64,000 bases of DNA from Parahaliea mediterranea. GTDB lineage: Bacteria > Pseudomonadota > Gammaproteobacteria > Pseudomonadales > Halieaceae. Of the stretch, positions 46,538 through 55,439 are shown one piece after another. Every line of letters begins with the position of its first letter. The first letter of the stretch is position 1. Under the pieces are notes generated by a model, which was given only the letters and a program-made list of their open reading frames with translations, did no database searches and was not told the origin of the DNA. Location of the stretch: the NCBI RefSeq assembly GCF_003402235.1, contig NZ_QEWO01000004.1:372001-436000 (forward strand), given 5' to 3'. The position numbers and the translations under genes were made by a program.

Positions 46538-47358
46538 ACTGCTGCGCGGTGATACCGGTGTACAACCACCCGGCCGTGCTGCCGGAGTTGGTGGCCACGC
46601 TGCGCCGCCACCAGCTGCCCGTTATCCTGGTGAACGATGGCTCCAACGCCGCCTGCAGCGCCCTGCTGCGCGAACTCGCCGGCGGCGACAGCGCCGTGAC
46701 GCTGGTGGAGCACCCCCGCAACCGGGGCAAGGGCGGCGCGGTAAAGAGCGGCCTGCGGGCGGCGGCCCGTGGCGGTTTTACCCACGTCCTGCAGATTGAC
46801 GCCGACGGGCAGCACAATACCGATGATATCGAGCACCTGCTGACCCTGGCGCGGCGTCACCCGGACGCGCTGGTGGCCGCGGTGCCGCGCTACGACAATG
46901 CGCCGGCACTGCGCTACTACGGCCGCTACCTCACCCATGTGTGGGTGTGGATTCACACCCTGTCGCTGGATATTTCCGACGCCCTGTGCGGCTTTCGCGT
47001 GTACCCGCTGGCGGCTACCCTGGCCATCATCGACTGCGATCACACCGGCGATCGCATGGACTTCGACCCGGAGATTCTGGTGCGCCTGCACTGGGCCGGC
47101 GTGCCGGTGGTGGAGCTGCCATCGCGGGTCTGCTACCCCGCCGATGGCGTGTCCCACTTTCGCGGATTGCACGACAACGCCCTGATCAGCTGGGCCCACA
47201 CCCGCCTGTTCTTTGGCATGCTGCGCCGCCTGCCGCAGCTGCTGTGGCGCCGGGTGGCGGGCGGCCAGCGCCGCCAGAACCCGGCCCCTGAACAACAGGT
47301 CAGTGAACAACACACCCCCGCACAACACACCAATGCCAAGCAGGCGCCCCATGACTGA
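46534..47358 (+). CDS. Family 2 glycosyltransferase of the pigment cluster
   Basis: The 274-residue protein is a GT-A fold enzyme with CCAVIPVYNHPAVLPELVA, VILVNDGSN and the metal-binding LQIDADGQHN, then DVSDALCGFRVYP-like ISDALCGFRVYPL. It has no transmembrane helices apart from weak hydrophobic stretches. Its acceptor is unknown, but APE pigments are attached to a sugar-containing or lipid anchor, which this enzyme may build. Start is GTG overlapping the ligase TGA. The C-terminal 25 residues are a Gln/His-rich low-complexity tail made of short repeats. Confidence 0.84.
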   Translation: MNCCAVIPVYNHPAVLPELVATLRRHQLPVILVNDGSNAACSALLRELAGGDSAVTLVEHPRNRGKGGAVKSGLRAAARGGFTHVLQIDADGQHNTDDIEHLLTLARRHPDALVAAVPRYDNAPALRYYGRYLTHVWVWIHTLSLDISDALCGFRVYPLAATLAIIDCDHTGDRMDFDPEILVRLHWAGVPVVELPSRVCYPADGVSHFRGLHDNALISWAHTRLFFGMLRRLPQLLWRRVAGGQRRQNPAPEQQVSEQHTPAQHTNAKQAPHD

Positions 47359-48283
47359 GGCCAGGCGCTGGTCGGATATTCGCGAGGTCGGCTTTGTGGG
47401 CGGCATGCGCCTGCTGCTGTGGATTTACCGCCACATCGGCCCCTGGGCCTTCACCCTGGTCCAGCAGCCGGTGGTGCTGTACTACTTTGTGGTGCACCGC
47501 ACGGCGCGCAGGGCCTCGCTGGAATACCTGCAGCGCCTGCAGGCCGCCAGCGCCCCCGGCACCACCCCGGCCCCCAACTGGTTCAACGCCTACCGCCACC
47601 AGCTCGCCTTTGGCCGCGCGGCGGTGGACAAGCTCGGCGTGTGGGCCGACGGCGAGCTGCTGCAGCATGTGCAGTTTCCCGACCGCCCGCTGCTGCTGGA
47701 GCAGCTCGACAGCGGCCGCGGCGCGGTGCTGATGGGCGCTCACCTGGGCAATATGGAAATCTGCCGCAGCCTGTCGCGCTACAACCGCCGCCTGAAGCTG
47801 AACGTGCTGGTGCACACCGGCAACGCCGACATGTTCAACCGCCTGCTGCGGGAGCTGGAAGTGGACGGCGAGGTGGAGCTGATCGAGGTAAACGACGTGT
47901 CGCCGGCCACCGCCATCCGCCTGGCGGGCTGCATTGAGCGCGGCGAGTTCATTGCCATTCTGGCCGACCGGGTGGCGGTGGGTAGCCGTGGCCGCAGCCA
48001 GCAGGTGGAATTTCTCGGCCGGCCGGCGCCCTTCCCGGAGGGGCCCTTCATCCTTGCCGCCCTGTTGAAATGCCCGGTGTACACCGTATTCTGCACCCGC
48101 GGCGCCGCCGGCTATGATGTCAGCTGCGCCAGGCTCGCCGAGCGTATCCGCCTGCCGCGCCAGGGCCGCCGGCAGGCACTGAACAGCGTGATGCAGCGCT
48201 ATGCCGCCACGCTGGAAGCCAGCGTGCGACAGGCGCCGCTGCAGTGGTTTAACTTTTACCCCTTTTGGGACCAGGCCGAATGA
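47351..48283 (+). CDS. LpxL-like lysophospholipid acyltransferase
   Basis: The 310-residue protein has an N-terminal membrane-associated helix and an LpxL/HtrB-type domain with the HxxxxE motif HLGNME in GAVLMGAHLGNMEIC, plus LADRVAVGSRG and PFPEGPFILAALLKCPVYT. In APE loci it probably transfers an acyl or polyene chain to the glycosylated anchor. The ATG at 47351 overlaps the glycosyltransferase end by eight bases and its stop overlaps the ammonia-lyase start (ATGA). In E. coli I recall the glycosyltransferase and acyltransferase as one fused protein, here two genes. Confidence 0.83.
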   Translation: MTEARRWSDIREVGFVGGMRLLLWIYRHIGPWAFTLVQQPVVLYYFVVHRTARRASLEYLQRLQAASAPGTTPAPNWFNAYRHQLAFGRAAVDKLGVWADGELLQHVQFPDRPLLLEQLDSGRGAVLMGAHLGNMEICRSLSRYNRRLKLNVLVHTGNADMFNRLLRELEVDGEVELIEVNDVSPATAIRLAGCIERGEFIAILADRVAVGSRGRSQQVEFLGRPAPFPEGPFILAALLKCPVYTVFCTRGAAGYDVSCARLAERIRLPRQGRRQALNSVMQRYAATLEASVRQAPLQWFNFYPFWDQAE

Positions 48284-49830
48284 ATTCCAGACAGCGCCCC
48301 GACATACTCTTTGACGGCAGCGACCTGACCATCGAGTCGGTAATCGCCCTCGCCCACCGCCGCGCCCGCGCGCACCTGGACGCCGGCAGCGGCTTTCGTG
48401 AGCGCATCGACCGCGGCGCCGCCTTCCTCGACCGTCTGCTGGCGGAAGACGGGGTGATCTACGGCGTCACCACCGGCTACGGCGACTCCTGCCAGGTGTC
48501 GGTGCCCGCCGATCAGGTGGACAGCCTGCCGCGCCACCTTTACACCTTCCACGGCTGCGGCCTGGGGGAGCCCTTTGGCCTGGTTGAATCCCGCGCCATT
48601 CTCGCCGCGCGCCTGGCCAGCCTGGCCCGCGGCTATTCCGGCGTGCGCTACGCCCTGCTGCAACACCTGGCCCGCCTGCTGCACGAGGACATCATTCCCG
48701 TGATGCCAAGCGAAGGCTCGGTCGGCGCCAGCGGCGATCTGACGCCCCTGTCCTACCTGGCCGCGGTGGTGGAAGGCGAGCGGGAGGTCTGGTACCGCGG
48801 CCAGCGCCGGCCGACCGCCGAGGCCTACCGGGCAGCCGGCATCAGCGCCCTGCCCCTGCGCCCCAAGGAGGGGCTGGCGATCATGAACGGCACCGCCGCC
48901 ATGACCGGCATTGCCTGCCTGGCCATCGGCCGCGCCCGCTACCTGGCGCAACTGGCGGCGCGCATCACCAGCCTGTGCTCCCTGGGCCTGAAGGGCAACG
49001 ACTTCCACTTTGACCCGCGCCTGTTCGCCACCAAACCCCACCCCGGCCAGACCCGGGCCGCCCAGTGGATTTACAGCGACCTGCAGCACACCGACCTGCC
49101 GCGCAACAGCGACCGCCTGCAGGACCGCTACTCCCTGCGCTGCGCGCCCCATGTGATAGGCGTGCTGCTGGACACCCTGGACTTTGCCGACAAGCTGCTC
49201 ACCGTGGAGCTGAACAGCGCCAACGACAACCCCATCATCGACGCCGAGGGCGAACACGTGCTGCACGGCGGCCACTTCTACGGCGGCCACGTGGCCATGG
49301 CCATGGACAGCCTGAAAACCGCCGTAGCCAACGTGGCCGACCTGCTGGACCGCCAGCTGGCGCAGCTGGTGGACCCGAAAATGAACCACGGCCTGCCCGC
49401 CAACCTGTCTGGCGCAACGGCCGGCAGCCGCGCCCTGAACCACGGCTTCAAGGCGGTGCAGATCGGCTGCTCCGCCTGGACCGCCGAGGCCCTGAAGGGC
49501 TGCATGCCGGCCAGCGTGTTCTCGCGCTCCACCGAGTGCCACAACCAGGACAAGGTGAGCATGGGCACCATTGCCGCCCGCGACTGCCAGCGCGTGCTCA
49601 CCCTGAGCGAGCAGGTGGCCGCCGGCGCCCTGCTGGCGGCCTGGCAGGCCGTGCAGCTGCGCCTGCGCGCCGGCGAACTTGCGCCCTCGCAGCTGTCGCC
49701 GGCGGTCAGCGACTTTGTGCAGCAGACCGGCGAGGGCTTTCAACTGGTAGAGGAAGACCGCGCCCTGGAGGGCGATTTGCGCGCCACCTGCCAGGCCATC
49801 GCCAACACCGGGTGGGCACTTTATGAATAA
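48280..49830 (+). CDS. Aromatic amino acid ammonia-lyase (MIO enzyme)
   Basis: The 516-residue protein has the MIO-forming triad A150-S151-G152 in SVGASGDLTPLSYLA, plus GVTTGYGD, the NSANDNPI block and EGLAIMNGTAAM. Lyases of this kind in pigment clusters make the aryl acid (cinnamate or coumarate) from Phe or Tyr. The substrate-selecting pair lies at F90-H91 (LYTFHGCGLG), where HutH has Ser-His, Tyr-lyases His-Leu and Phe-lyases Phe-Leu, so the specificity cannot be assigned by the usual rule. It is not part of a hut operon. It overlaps the thioesterase by eight bases. Confidence 0.88.
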   Translation: MNSRQRPDILFDGSDLTIESVIALAHRRARAHLDAGSGFRERIDRGAAFLDRLLAEDGVIYGVTTGYGDSCQVSVPADQVDSLPRHLYTFHGCGLGEPFGLVESRAILAARLASLARGYSGVRYALLQHLARLLHEDIIPVMPSEGSVGASGDLTPLSYLAAVVEGEREVWYRGQRRPTAEAYRAAGISALPLRPKEGLAIMNGTAAMTGIACLAIGRARYLAQLAARITSLCSLGLKGNDFHFDPRLFATKPHPGQTRAAQWIYSDLQHTDLPRNSDRLQDRYSLRCAPHVIGVLLDTLDFADKLLTVELNSANDNPIIDAEGEHVLHGGHFYGGHVAMAMDSLKTAVANVADLLDRQLAQLVDPKMNHGLPANLSGATAGSRALNHGFKAVQIGCSAWTAEALKGCMPASVFSRSTECHNQDKVSMGTIAARDCQRVLTLSEQVAAGALLAAWQAVQLRLRAGELAPSQLSPAVSDFVQQTGEGFQLVEEDRALEGDLRATCQAIANTGWALYE

Positions 49831-50248
49831 GGTACTGGCGCAGGGCGAGGTGGAGATTGAAATCCCCTTTCACGACATCGACAGCATGGGCATTGCCTGG
49901 CACGGCCACTACGTGAAGTACCTGGAACTGGCGCGCACCGCCATGCTCGATGGCATCGACTACGACGTGCAGGCCATGCGCGACTCCGGCTACGCCTGGC
50001 CGGTGATCGAGCTGCACGTGCGCTACGCCCAGCCCCTGAAGTACCGCCAGAAGATCCGCGTGGTGGCCGAGCTGGTGGAAGTGGAGCACCGCATGAAGGT
50101 CAACTACCGGGTGTTTGACATAGCCAGCGGCCGCCGCCTGACCCGCGCCCACACCGTGCAGGTGGCGCTGGAACTGGACAGCGGCGAGATGCTGTTCGCC
50201 AGCCCCCCGGCCCTGACCCGCAGAGTGGCCGCCGGCGCCGGGGACTAG
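49823..50248 (+). CDS. 4-hydroxybenzoyl-CoA-thioesterase-like hotdog protein
   Basis: The 141-residue protein has the hotdog thioesterase motif IPFHDIDSMGIAWHGHYVKYLELAR with the catalytic Asp (D21 region), and RYAQPLKYRQKIRVVAEL. It could release or edit polyene chains from the ACP. Start lies within the lyase stop region. The next gene begins 32 bases later, the largest gap in this part of the operon. Confidence 0.85.
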   Translation: MNKVLAQGEVEIEIPFHDIDSMGIAWHGHYVKYLELARTAMLDGIDYDVQAMRDSGYAWPVIELHVRYAQPLKYRQKIRVVAELVEVEHRMKVNYRVFDIASGRRLTRAHTVQVALELDSGEMLFASPPALTRRVAAGAGD

Positions 50249-50280
50249 ACCCGCTACAGCAGCTGGTCATAACCCAGGGG

Positions 50281-50946
50281 ATGGCGAAAACGATGGCACA
50301 GGTGAAAACACACATGAAAGCTCGGGCAAAAGCAAAGGCAACTGCTAAGCGCATGACCCGCATCGGCGCCACCCTGCTGCTCGCCCTCTGCTGTCATAAG
50401 GTGGCCAGCGCGGACGCCGGTGCAGCGGCGGCGCAGGCCAGCCCGGCGCCATCGGCCGACCAGATCGCGCAGCTGGCGCGCCAGCTCACCCCGCGCCAGG
50501 CCATTCGCGGGCACTTTGAACAAACCCGCCAGCTGCCCTTCCTGCAGCAGCCATTTCGCTCCAGCGGGCAATTCTCGCTGGCGGCCAGCGGCCGGCTGGT
50601 ATGGCAGGTTGAGGAGCCCGCCCCCTCACGGATGGAAGTGGACGCCAGCGGCGTCCAGCTCGATGGCAACAGCGTGGACGACCACGGCATCGGCCAGTTG
50701 CTCTCGCGCCTGATGCTCAGTTTCCTCAGCGGCGACCTGTCCGGCCTGCAACGCCACTTCGAGGTAACCGGCCTGCAGCCGGGCCCGCCCTGGCAGCTCG
50801 AACTGCGCGCCCGGGGCCGGCTGCAACAGGCCATTGCCGGCCTGAGCCTGGACGGCGGCGAATATCTGCAATCCATCCGCATTCACGAGGCCGATGGCTC
50901 CTCCACCCTCATTCAGCTCACCGCCATCGACGCCGGTGAAGATTAA
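50281..50946 (+). CDS. LolA-like outer membrane lipoprotein carrier protein
   Basis: The protein of up to 221 residues has a LolA-type half-barrel: LTPRQAIRGHFEQTRQLPFLQQPFRSSGQFSLAASGRLVW followed by PSRMEVDASGV and LMLSFLSGDLSGLQRHFEV. It should move the hydrophobic pigment lipid across the periplasm. The start is unclear: the first ATG adds a Lys/Ala/Met-rich segment with repeated KAKA units, while the ATG at 50353 (MTRIGATLLLALCC) gives a normal signal peptide. Its end overlaps the transporter start. Confidence 0.8.
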   Translation: MAKTMAQVKTHMKARAKAKATAKRMTRIGATLLLALCCHKVASADAGAAAAQASPAPSADQIAQLARQLTPRQAIRGHFEQTRQLPFLQQPFRSSGQFSLAASGRLVWQVEEPAPSRMEVDASGVQLDGNSVDDHGIGQLLSRLMLSFLSGDLSGLQRHFEVTGLQPGPPWQLELRARGRLQQAIAGLSLDGGEYLQSIRIHEADGSSTLIQLTAIDAGED

Positions 50947-53293
50947 ACCCGGCGCCGCCCTGTGGCTGGCGGGCCTGCTGCTACTGGCCCTGCTGGCCGC
51001 CTGGCGCTGGCCGCAGGGCCCCTGGCTGCAAACCGGGTTCAGCAGCCTGCTGCCGGCCACCGCCGCCGCGCCCTGGCGCGAGCGGGCCGAAGCGGGCCGC
51101 GCCGGCGAGCTGGACACCACCCTGGTGCTGCGCGCCGCCGCCAAGGTCGAGCCCCGGCGCCCGCCGGAGGCCTTCCTCGACCAGGCAGAGCGCGAGCTCG
51201 CCGCAGCCGGCTTTGCCCCGCGCGATCGCACGGCAGAAGAGGCCGAGCGCTGGCGGGCCCTGTCGGCGGCCCTGCACCCCTACCGCTGGCGCCTGCTGAC
51301 CCCCGGCGACCAGCAGGCCCTAAACGCGGACAGCGAGGCCACCCTTGCCGCCTACCGCCGCTACCTGCATACCCCCCTGGGCATGGGCGCCCTGGGCAGC
51401 CTGGACAGCGACCCGGCGGGCACCTTCCGGCGCTTTATTGAGCAGGCGGCGCCGCGCCAGGCCGGGCCGGGGGGCCAGGCCGGCGACGACGCGGCGCTGC
51501 GCATTCTGCGCCTGGACGCCGACAGCCTCGCCCTCAACCAGCTGCAGCAGCTGTTTGCCCTGTACCAGCAGTGGCAGCAACGGGCCGAGGACGAGGGGCT
51601 CAGCTTCCAGGCCAGCGGTGCGCCCCTGTACGGCGCCTACGGGGCCCACAGTGCCAGCCGCGAGGTGTCCACCATCGGCCTGGTGTCGCTGCTGGTGCTG
51701 GCGGCCCTGCTGTACCGCTATCTGCGCAGCGCCCGCGCCCTGGCCATGACGGCCCTGTGCATTGCCAGCGGCCTGCTCTGCGCGGTGCTGGCCACCACCA
51801 TCGTCACCCGCCAGATTCACCTGATCACCCTGGTGTTTGGCGCCGCGCTGATCGGCATTGCCGCCGACTACGCCCTGCATTTTCTGGCCCACGCCCTGCG
51901 CCACGGCGACGGCCGGGCGGTGCTGCGCGGCGTTACGCTGGGCGCCCTGTCCAGCGCCCTGGCCTTTGGCACCCTAGTGCTGCTGCCCTTTCCCGGCATC
52001 CGCCAGATCGGCGTGTTCATGGCGGCGGGGCTGCTGGGCAGCTACGCCACCGTGGCGCTGCTGTTCCCATTGTGCCGCTTTCCCCGGAGCGCTGATGATG
52101 GCGGTGGCCCGAAGCTGCAACCCGGCCTGCGCCGGGGCTGGGCGCTGCTGGCGCTGGCGCTGCTGGCCTGCGCCCCTGGCATCAGCTTGCTGGTGCCGAA
52201 GGACGACATCCGCAGTTTTTACGCCAACCCGCCCCCATTGCAGCGCGACGCCGACCTGCTCAGCCAGGCGGCGGGCCAGGGCAATGACATAGGCATTGGC
52301 AATAGCAGCCGCTATCTGCTGCTGCGCGCAGGCAGCCCCGAGGCCCTGCTGCAGCGGGAGGAGTGGCTGCGCCGGCAACTGGCCGATGCGGGCATTACGC
52401 TGGCCGGCATTAGCCAGCTGGTGCCCTCCCAGCGCACCCAGCAGCGCAACGCCGCGCGCTATCGCCACCTGGTGCAGAGTGGGCAACTGGGCCGGCACCT
52501 GGAACAGCTCGGCTTTACCCCCGCCGCCAGCAAGTCCCTGGAGCAGGACCTGCTTGCCGGTATCGACCGCCCGCTGACCCTGGACCAGTTGCAGGGGCTG
52601 ACACTGCCGGCCCTCACCGGCCGCTTTCTGGGCTGTCTGAACGGTGAATGCGCCAGTTACCTGCTGCCCACCGGCCAGGTGGACAGCGCTCACCTGCAGG
52701 CGCAGGTGCGAGCGCTGAATGCGCGCTACGACGCGGCTCAGGTTGCGGCGCAAACGCAGGCCCAAGCTCAGGCCCAAACCCAGGCCCAGCCGCCCGCCCC
52801 GACCCTCATCGACCCGGTGGCCGCCATCAACCGGCAACTGGCGGATTACCGGCACTGGGTGGCGCGGTTGCTGCTGCTGGGTGCGGCCCTGGCCAGCGCC
52901 CTGCTGTGGGCGCTGCTTGGCTGGCGCTTTGCCCTTAAGAGCCTTGCCCTGCCCCTGGGCGCCAGCCTGATCACCCTGGGCCTGCTCGGCTACCTGCAGG
53001 TGGCCTTCAGCATCGTCAACCTGCTGGCCCTGCTGCTGATCGCCGGCGTCAGCCTGGACTACGCCCTGTTCCGCAGCCTGATCCCGGCCCGCCAGCAGGG
53101 CGCCAATAACCTCGCCATCACCCTGTCGGCGCTCACCAGCACCCTGGCCTTTGGCATGCTGGGTTTTTCTGCCACCCCCATCATCAGCGCCTTTGGCATC
53201 ACCATTGCCCTTGGCCTGGCCGCGGCCTACACCCTGGCCTGGGTGCTGCCCCTGGCCTCAGACACAGGCCACAGACACGGGGGTGCCAGGTGA
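50936..53293 (+). CDS. MMPL/RND-family lipid exporter of the pigment cluster
   Basis: The roughly 785-residue protein has the RND layout: one helix, a large periplasmic loop, five helices around residue 240-390 (VSTIGLVSLLVLAALLYRYL, ITLVFGAALIGIAADYALHFLAHALR), then a second helix, loop and five helices ending at LAAAYTLAWVLPLA. The IADYALHF-like and VSLDYALF acidic residues in the fourth helices would carry protons. The second loop includes a Q/A-rich repeat at 52751-52786. It probably extracts the finished pigment lipid from the inner membrane for LolA. Start chosen as GTG at 50936 (VKIKPGAALWLAG); an ATG 14 codons upstream would overlap the LolA gene more. Confidence 0.83.
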   Translation: MKIKPGAALWLAGLLLLALLAAWRWPQGPWLQTGFSSLLPATAAAPWRERAEAGRAGELDTTLVLRAAAKVEPRRPPEAFLDQAERELAAAGFAPRDRTAEEAERWRALSAALHPYRWRLLTPGDQQALNADSEATLAAYRRYLHTPLGMGALGSLDSDPAGTFRRFIEQAAPRQAGPGGQAGDDAALRILRLDADSLALNQLQQLFALYQQWQQRAEDEGLSFQASGAPLYGAYGAHSASREVSTIGLVSLLVLAALLYRYLRSARALAMTALCIASGLLCAVLATTIVTRQIHLITLVFGAALIGIAADYALHFLAHALRHGDGRAVLRGVTLGALSSALAFGTLVLLPFPGIRQIGVFMAAGLLGSYATVALLFPLCRFPRSADDGGGPKLQPGLRRGWALLALALLACAPGISLLVPKDDIRSFYANPPPLQRDADLLSQAAGQGNDIGIGNSSRYLLLRAGSPEALLQREEWLRRQLADAGITLAGISQLVPSQRTQQRNAARYRHLVQSGQLGRHLEQLGFTPAASKSLEQDLLAGIDRPLTLDQLQGLTLPALTGRFLGCLNGECASYLLPTGQVDSAHLQAQVRALNARYDAAQVAAQTQAQAQAQTQAQPPAPTLIDPVAAINRQLADYRHWVARLLLLGAALASALLWALLGWRFALKSLALPLGASLITLGLLGYLQVAFSIVNLLALLLIAGVSLDYALFRSLIPARQQGANNLAITLSALTSTLAFGMLGFSATPIISAFGITIALGLAAAYTLAWVLPLASDTGHRHGGAR
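52751..52786 (+). repeat. Three 12-bp repeats in the MMPL exporter gene
   Basis: CAAACGCAGGCC, CAAGCTCAGGCC and CAAACCCAGGCC follow directly, giving QTQA-QAQA-QTQA in the second periplasmic loop. Confidence 0.8.
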
Positions 53294-53817
53294 GAGCGCT
53301 GGCCACTGTTCTGCCGGCTGTGCTGCCGCCTGTCCTGACGACGGTGCTGGCAATCGCCGTGCTCGGTGCCTGCGCGCCCTTGCGCACCGGCGCTGGCCCG
53401 CCCTGGCAGGGCGTGTGTGAGGGCGCCCTGCCCGCCAACGCGGCGGTGAGCGCCCTGCTCACCGCCGAGCACCAGGGCACCACGGCGCGCTACTTTCTTG
53501 CCCTGCACAGCGCGGGGCCCGCCACCCAGCTGCAGCTGCTGTCGCTGCAGGGCGTGCCCATCTACCGCCTGCAGTGCACCAACGGCCGGCCACAGGAGAT
53601 CAACCTGGCGCGCCTGAACGGCTCCATCGCCCCCCGGCAGATGCTGGCCTACCTGCAGGCGCTGTACGCCGACAATAGTCAGCAAGGCGGCGAGCCCCTG
53701 CGTATACACCGGCAGGGCAGCGGCCCCTGGTTTAAGCGGCTGACCCTGGAGGACGCCGCCGCAGGCAACCGATTCACTGTAGCCATTGAAGAGGTGGCGC
53801 CCCTTGTATCTGAATGA
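53290..53817 (+). CDS. DUF3261-like lipoprotein of the pigment cluster
   Basis: The 175-residue protein has a long signal with lipobox VLGAC near residue 27, then a beta-rich domain with QLQLLSLQGVPIYRLQCTNG and IAPRQMLAYLQALYADNSQ typical of DUF3261 proteins in APE loci. It would act at the outer membrane as acceptor for the pigment lipid, by analogy with LolB. Its GTG start overlaps the exporter stop (GTGA), and its end overlaps the KS start by 14 bases. Confidence 0.78.
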   Translation: MRALATVLPAVLPPVLTTVLAIAVLGACAPLRTGAGPPWQGVCEGALPANAAVSALLTAEHQGTTARYFLALHSAGPATQLQLLSLQGVPIYRLQCTNGRPQEINLARLNGSIAPRQMLAYLQALYADNSQQGGEPLRIHRQGSGPWFKRLTLEDAAAGNRFTVAIEEVAPLVSE

Positions 53818-54982
53818 CCTTGGCCTGCACTGCAACATTGCCCGCACCCCGGCGGAGCTCGGCGAGCAACTGCTGCGGGCCGATACGCCGCTGCCGCTGG
53901 CTGCCGACTGCTTTCGCCCCATCGGGCCCTTCCAGGCCGGGCAGATCAGCGGCGAGCTGCCAGCCCTGCCCGCCCACCTGGGGCGCTTTGACTGCCGCAA
54001 CAACCGCCTGGCCGGCGCTGTGCTGGAACAGGTGCGCGATACGCTGGAGCCCCTGCTCGGCAGCTTTGGCCCGCGCCGCATCGGCGTGGTGATGGCCACC
54101 AGCACCTCCGGCATCGACGCCACCACTAGCGCCGTCGCCGCCCAGCGCAGCGGCAGCAACCAGCCGGGCTTCCACGCCTGCCAGGGCCGCATTGGCGGGC
54201 TGGGCGAGTTTGTCGCCCACTACCTTGGCCTGCAGGGGCCCTGCTACACCCTTTCCACCGCCTGTTCGTCCAGCGCCAATGCCCTGCTCAGCGCGCGCCG
54301 CCTGCTTCGCCTGGGCCTGTGCGACGCGGTGGTCACCGGCGGCGTGGACACCCTCTGCCAGCTCACCCTGCAGGGCTTTGGCGCCCTGGAGGCCCAGTCC
54401 TCGGGGTACTGCGCGCCCTTCACCCGCGAGCGCGACGGCATCAACATCGGCGAGGCCGGGGCGGTTTTCATTCTCAGCACCGTGCCGGCGCCGGTGGCCC
54501 TGCGCGGCGGGGCCTGCACCTCCGACGCCCACCATATTTCGGCCCCCCACCCCCAGGGGCTGGGCGCCATCGCCGCCATGCGCCAGGCCCTGGCCGACGC
54601 GGGCCTGACGCCGGCTGACATCGACTACCTGAACCTGCACGGCACCGGCACGGCGCAAAACGACCTGATGGAAGCCCGGGCGGTACACGCGGTGTTTGCC
54701 GACACACTGCCCTGCAGCTCCACCAAGGCCTACACCGGGCACTGCCTGGGGGCGGCATCGGCCCTGGAACTGGGCCTGTGCTACCAGCTGCTGCGGGCGG
54801 CCCCCGACACCGTGCGCCTGCCGCCCTCGGCCCACCTGGCCCGGCGGGATGGCGCGCTGGCACCGATCGCCCTGAGCGGGCAAAATGAGCGGCCCGAACG
54901 CCCGGTGCGACACTGCATGAGTAATTCCTTCGCCTTTGGTGGCAGCAATGCCTCGCTCATTATCGGCAGCGCCGATGACTGA
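53804..54982 (+). CDS. apeO: Beta-ketoacyl-ACP synthase of the aryl polyene pathway
   Basis: The 392-residue KS has the nucleophile C144 in LSTACSSSANALLSARR, the His in LNLHGTGTAQND and the second His in SSTKAYTGHCLGAASALE. It is a complete condensing enzyme; its chain-length partner is the KS-like protein at 42174. Start is taken as TTG at 53804 (MYLNDLGLHCNIA) with GAGGTGG eight bases upstream, in line with relatives; an earlier TTG at 53786 is possible. The cut into the lipoprotein gene suggests coupled translation. Confidence 0.85.
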   Translation: MYLNDLGLHCNIARTPAELGEQLLRADTPLPLAADCFRPIGPFQAGQISGELPALPAHLGRFDCRNNRLAGAVLEQVRDTLEPLLGSFGPRRIGVVMATSTSGIDATTSAVAAQRSGSNQPGFHACQGRIGGLGEFVAHYLGLQGPCYTLSTACSSSANALLSARRLLRLGLCDAVVTGGVDTLCQLTLQGFGALEAQSSGYCAPFTRERDGINIGEAGAVFILSTVPAPVALRGGACTSDAHHISAPHPQGLGAIAAMRQALADAGLTPADIDYLNLHGTGTAQNDLMEARAVHAVFADTLPCSSTKAYTGHCLGAASALELGLCYQLLRAAPDTVRLPPSAHLARRDGALAPIALSGQNERPERPVRHCMSNSFAFGGSNASLIIGSADD

Positions 54983-55439
54983 GCTGCCCGACATTGCCGA
55001 CATCGCCCGCCTGCTGCCCCACGAGCGGCCAATGGTGCTGCTCGACCGCCTGCTGGCCGGGGGCGACGAGGGCATCACCTGCGAGGCCAGCCCCCGCGAC
55101 GACGGCCTGTTCGACGATGGCGACGGCACCGTGCCGGCCTACCTGGGCCTGGAGTACATGGCGCAGGCGGTGGCCGCCTATTCCGGCCTGCGGGCCCACC
55201 GCGAGGGGCGCTCGCCCCGCCTCGGCTTTCTGCTGGGCAGCCGCCACTTTCGCAGCAACGTCACCCGCCTGCCCTGCGGCCAGCCCCTGCAAGTTTCGGC
55301 GCAGCAGCTGGTGCAGTCGGCCAGTGGCATGGCGTCCTTCGAATGCCGGGTGGAAGGCCATAACATTGTGCAGAGCGCGCGCCTGTCGGTGTACGAGCCG
55401 GCGGACCCCGCCCGCTATCTGGCGGAGGATGGCCAGTGA
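54975..55439 (+). CDS. apeP: FabZ-like dehydratase partner, hotdog fold
   Basis: The 154-residue protein resembles the ApeP group: IARLLPHERPMVLLDRLL at the N-terminus like FabZ, then YLGLEYMAQAVAAYSG with the dehydratase glutamate, but without the GHFPG loop that carries the FabZ histidine. The ligase-fused hotdog domain at 44816-46537 has the opposite pattern (His but no Glu). In E. coli ApeI and ApeP act together; a shared active site is inferred here. ATG overlaps the KS end by eight bases. Confidence 0.83.
   Translation: MTELPDIADIARLLPHERPMVLLDRLLAGGDEGITCEASPRDDGLFDDGDGTVPAYLGLEYMAQAVAAYSGLRAHREGRSPRLGFLLGSRHFRSNVTRLPCGQPLQVSAQQLVQSASGMASFECRVEGHNIVQSARLSVYEPADPARYLAEDGQ

Noticed and set aside
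48280-49830. Histidine ammonia-lyase of a hut catabolic operon
   Set aside because: No hutU, hutI or hutG nearby; the gene is embedded with overlapping codons in the pigment operon and has Phe-His instead of Ser-His at the selector.
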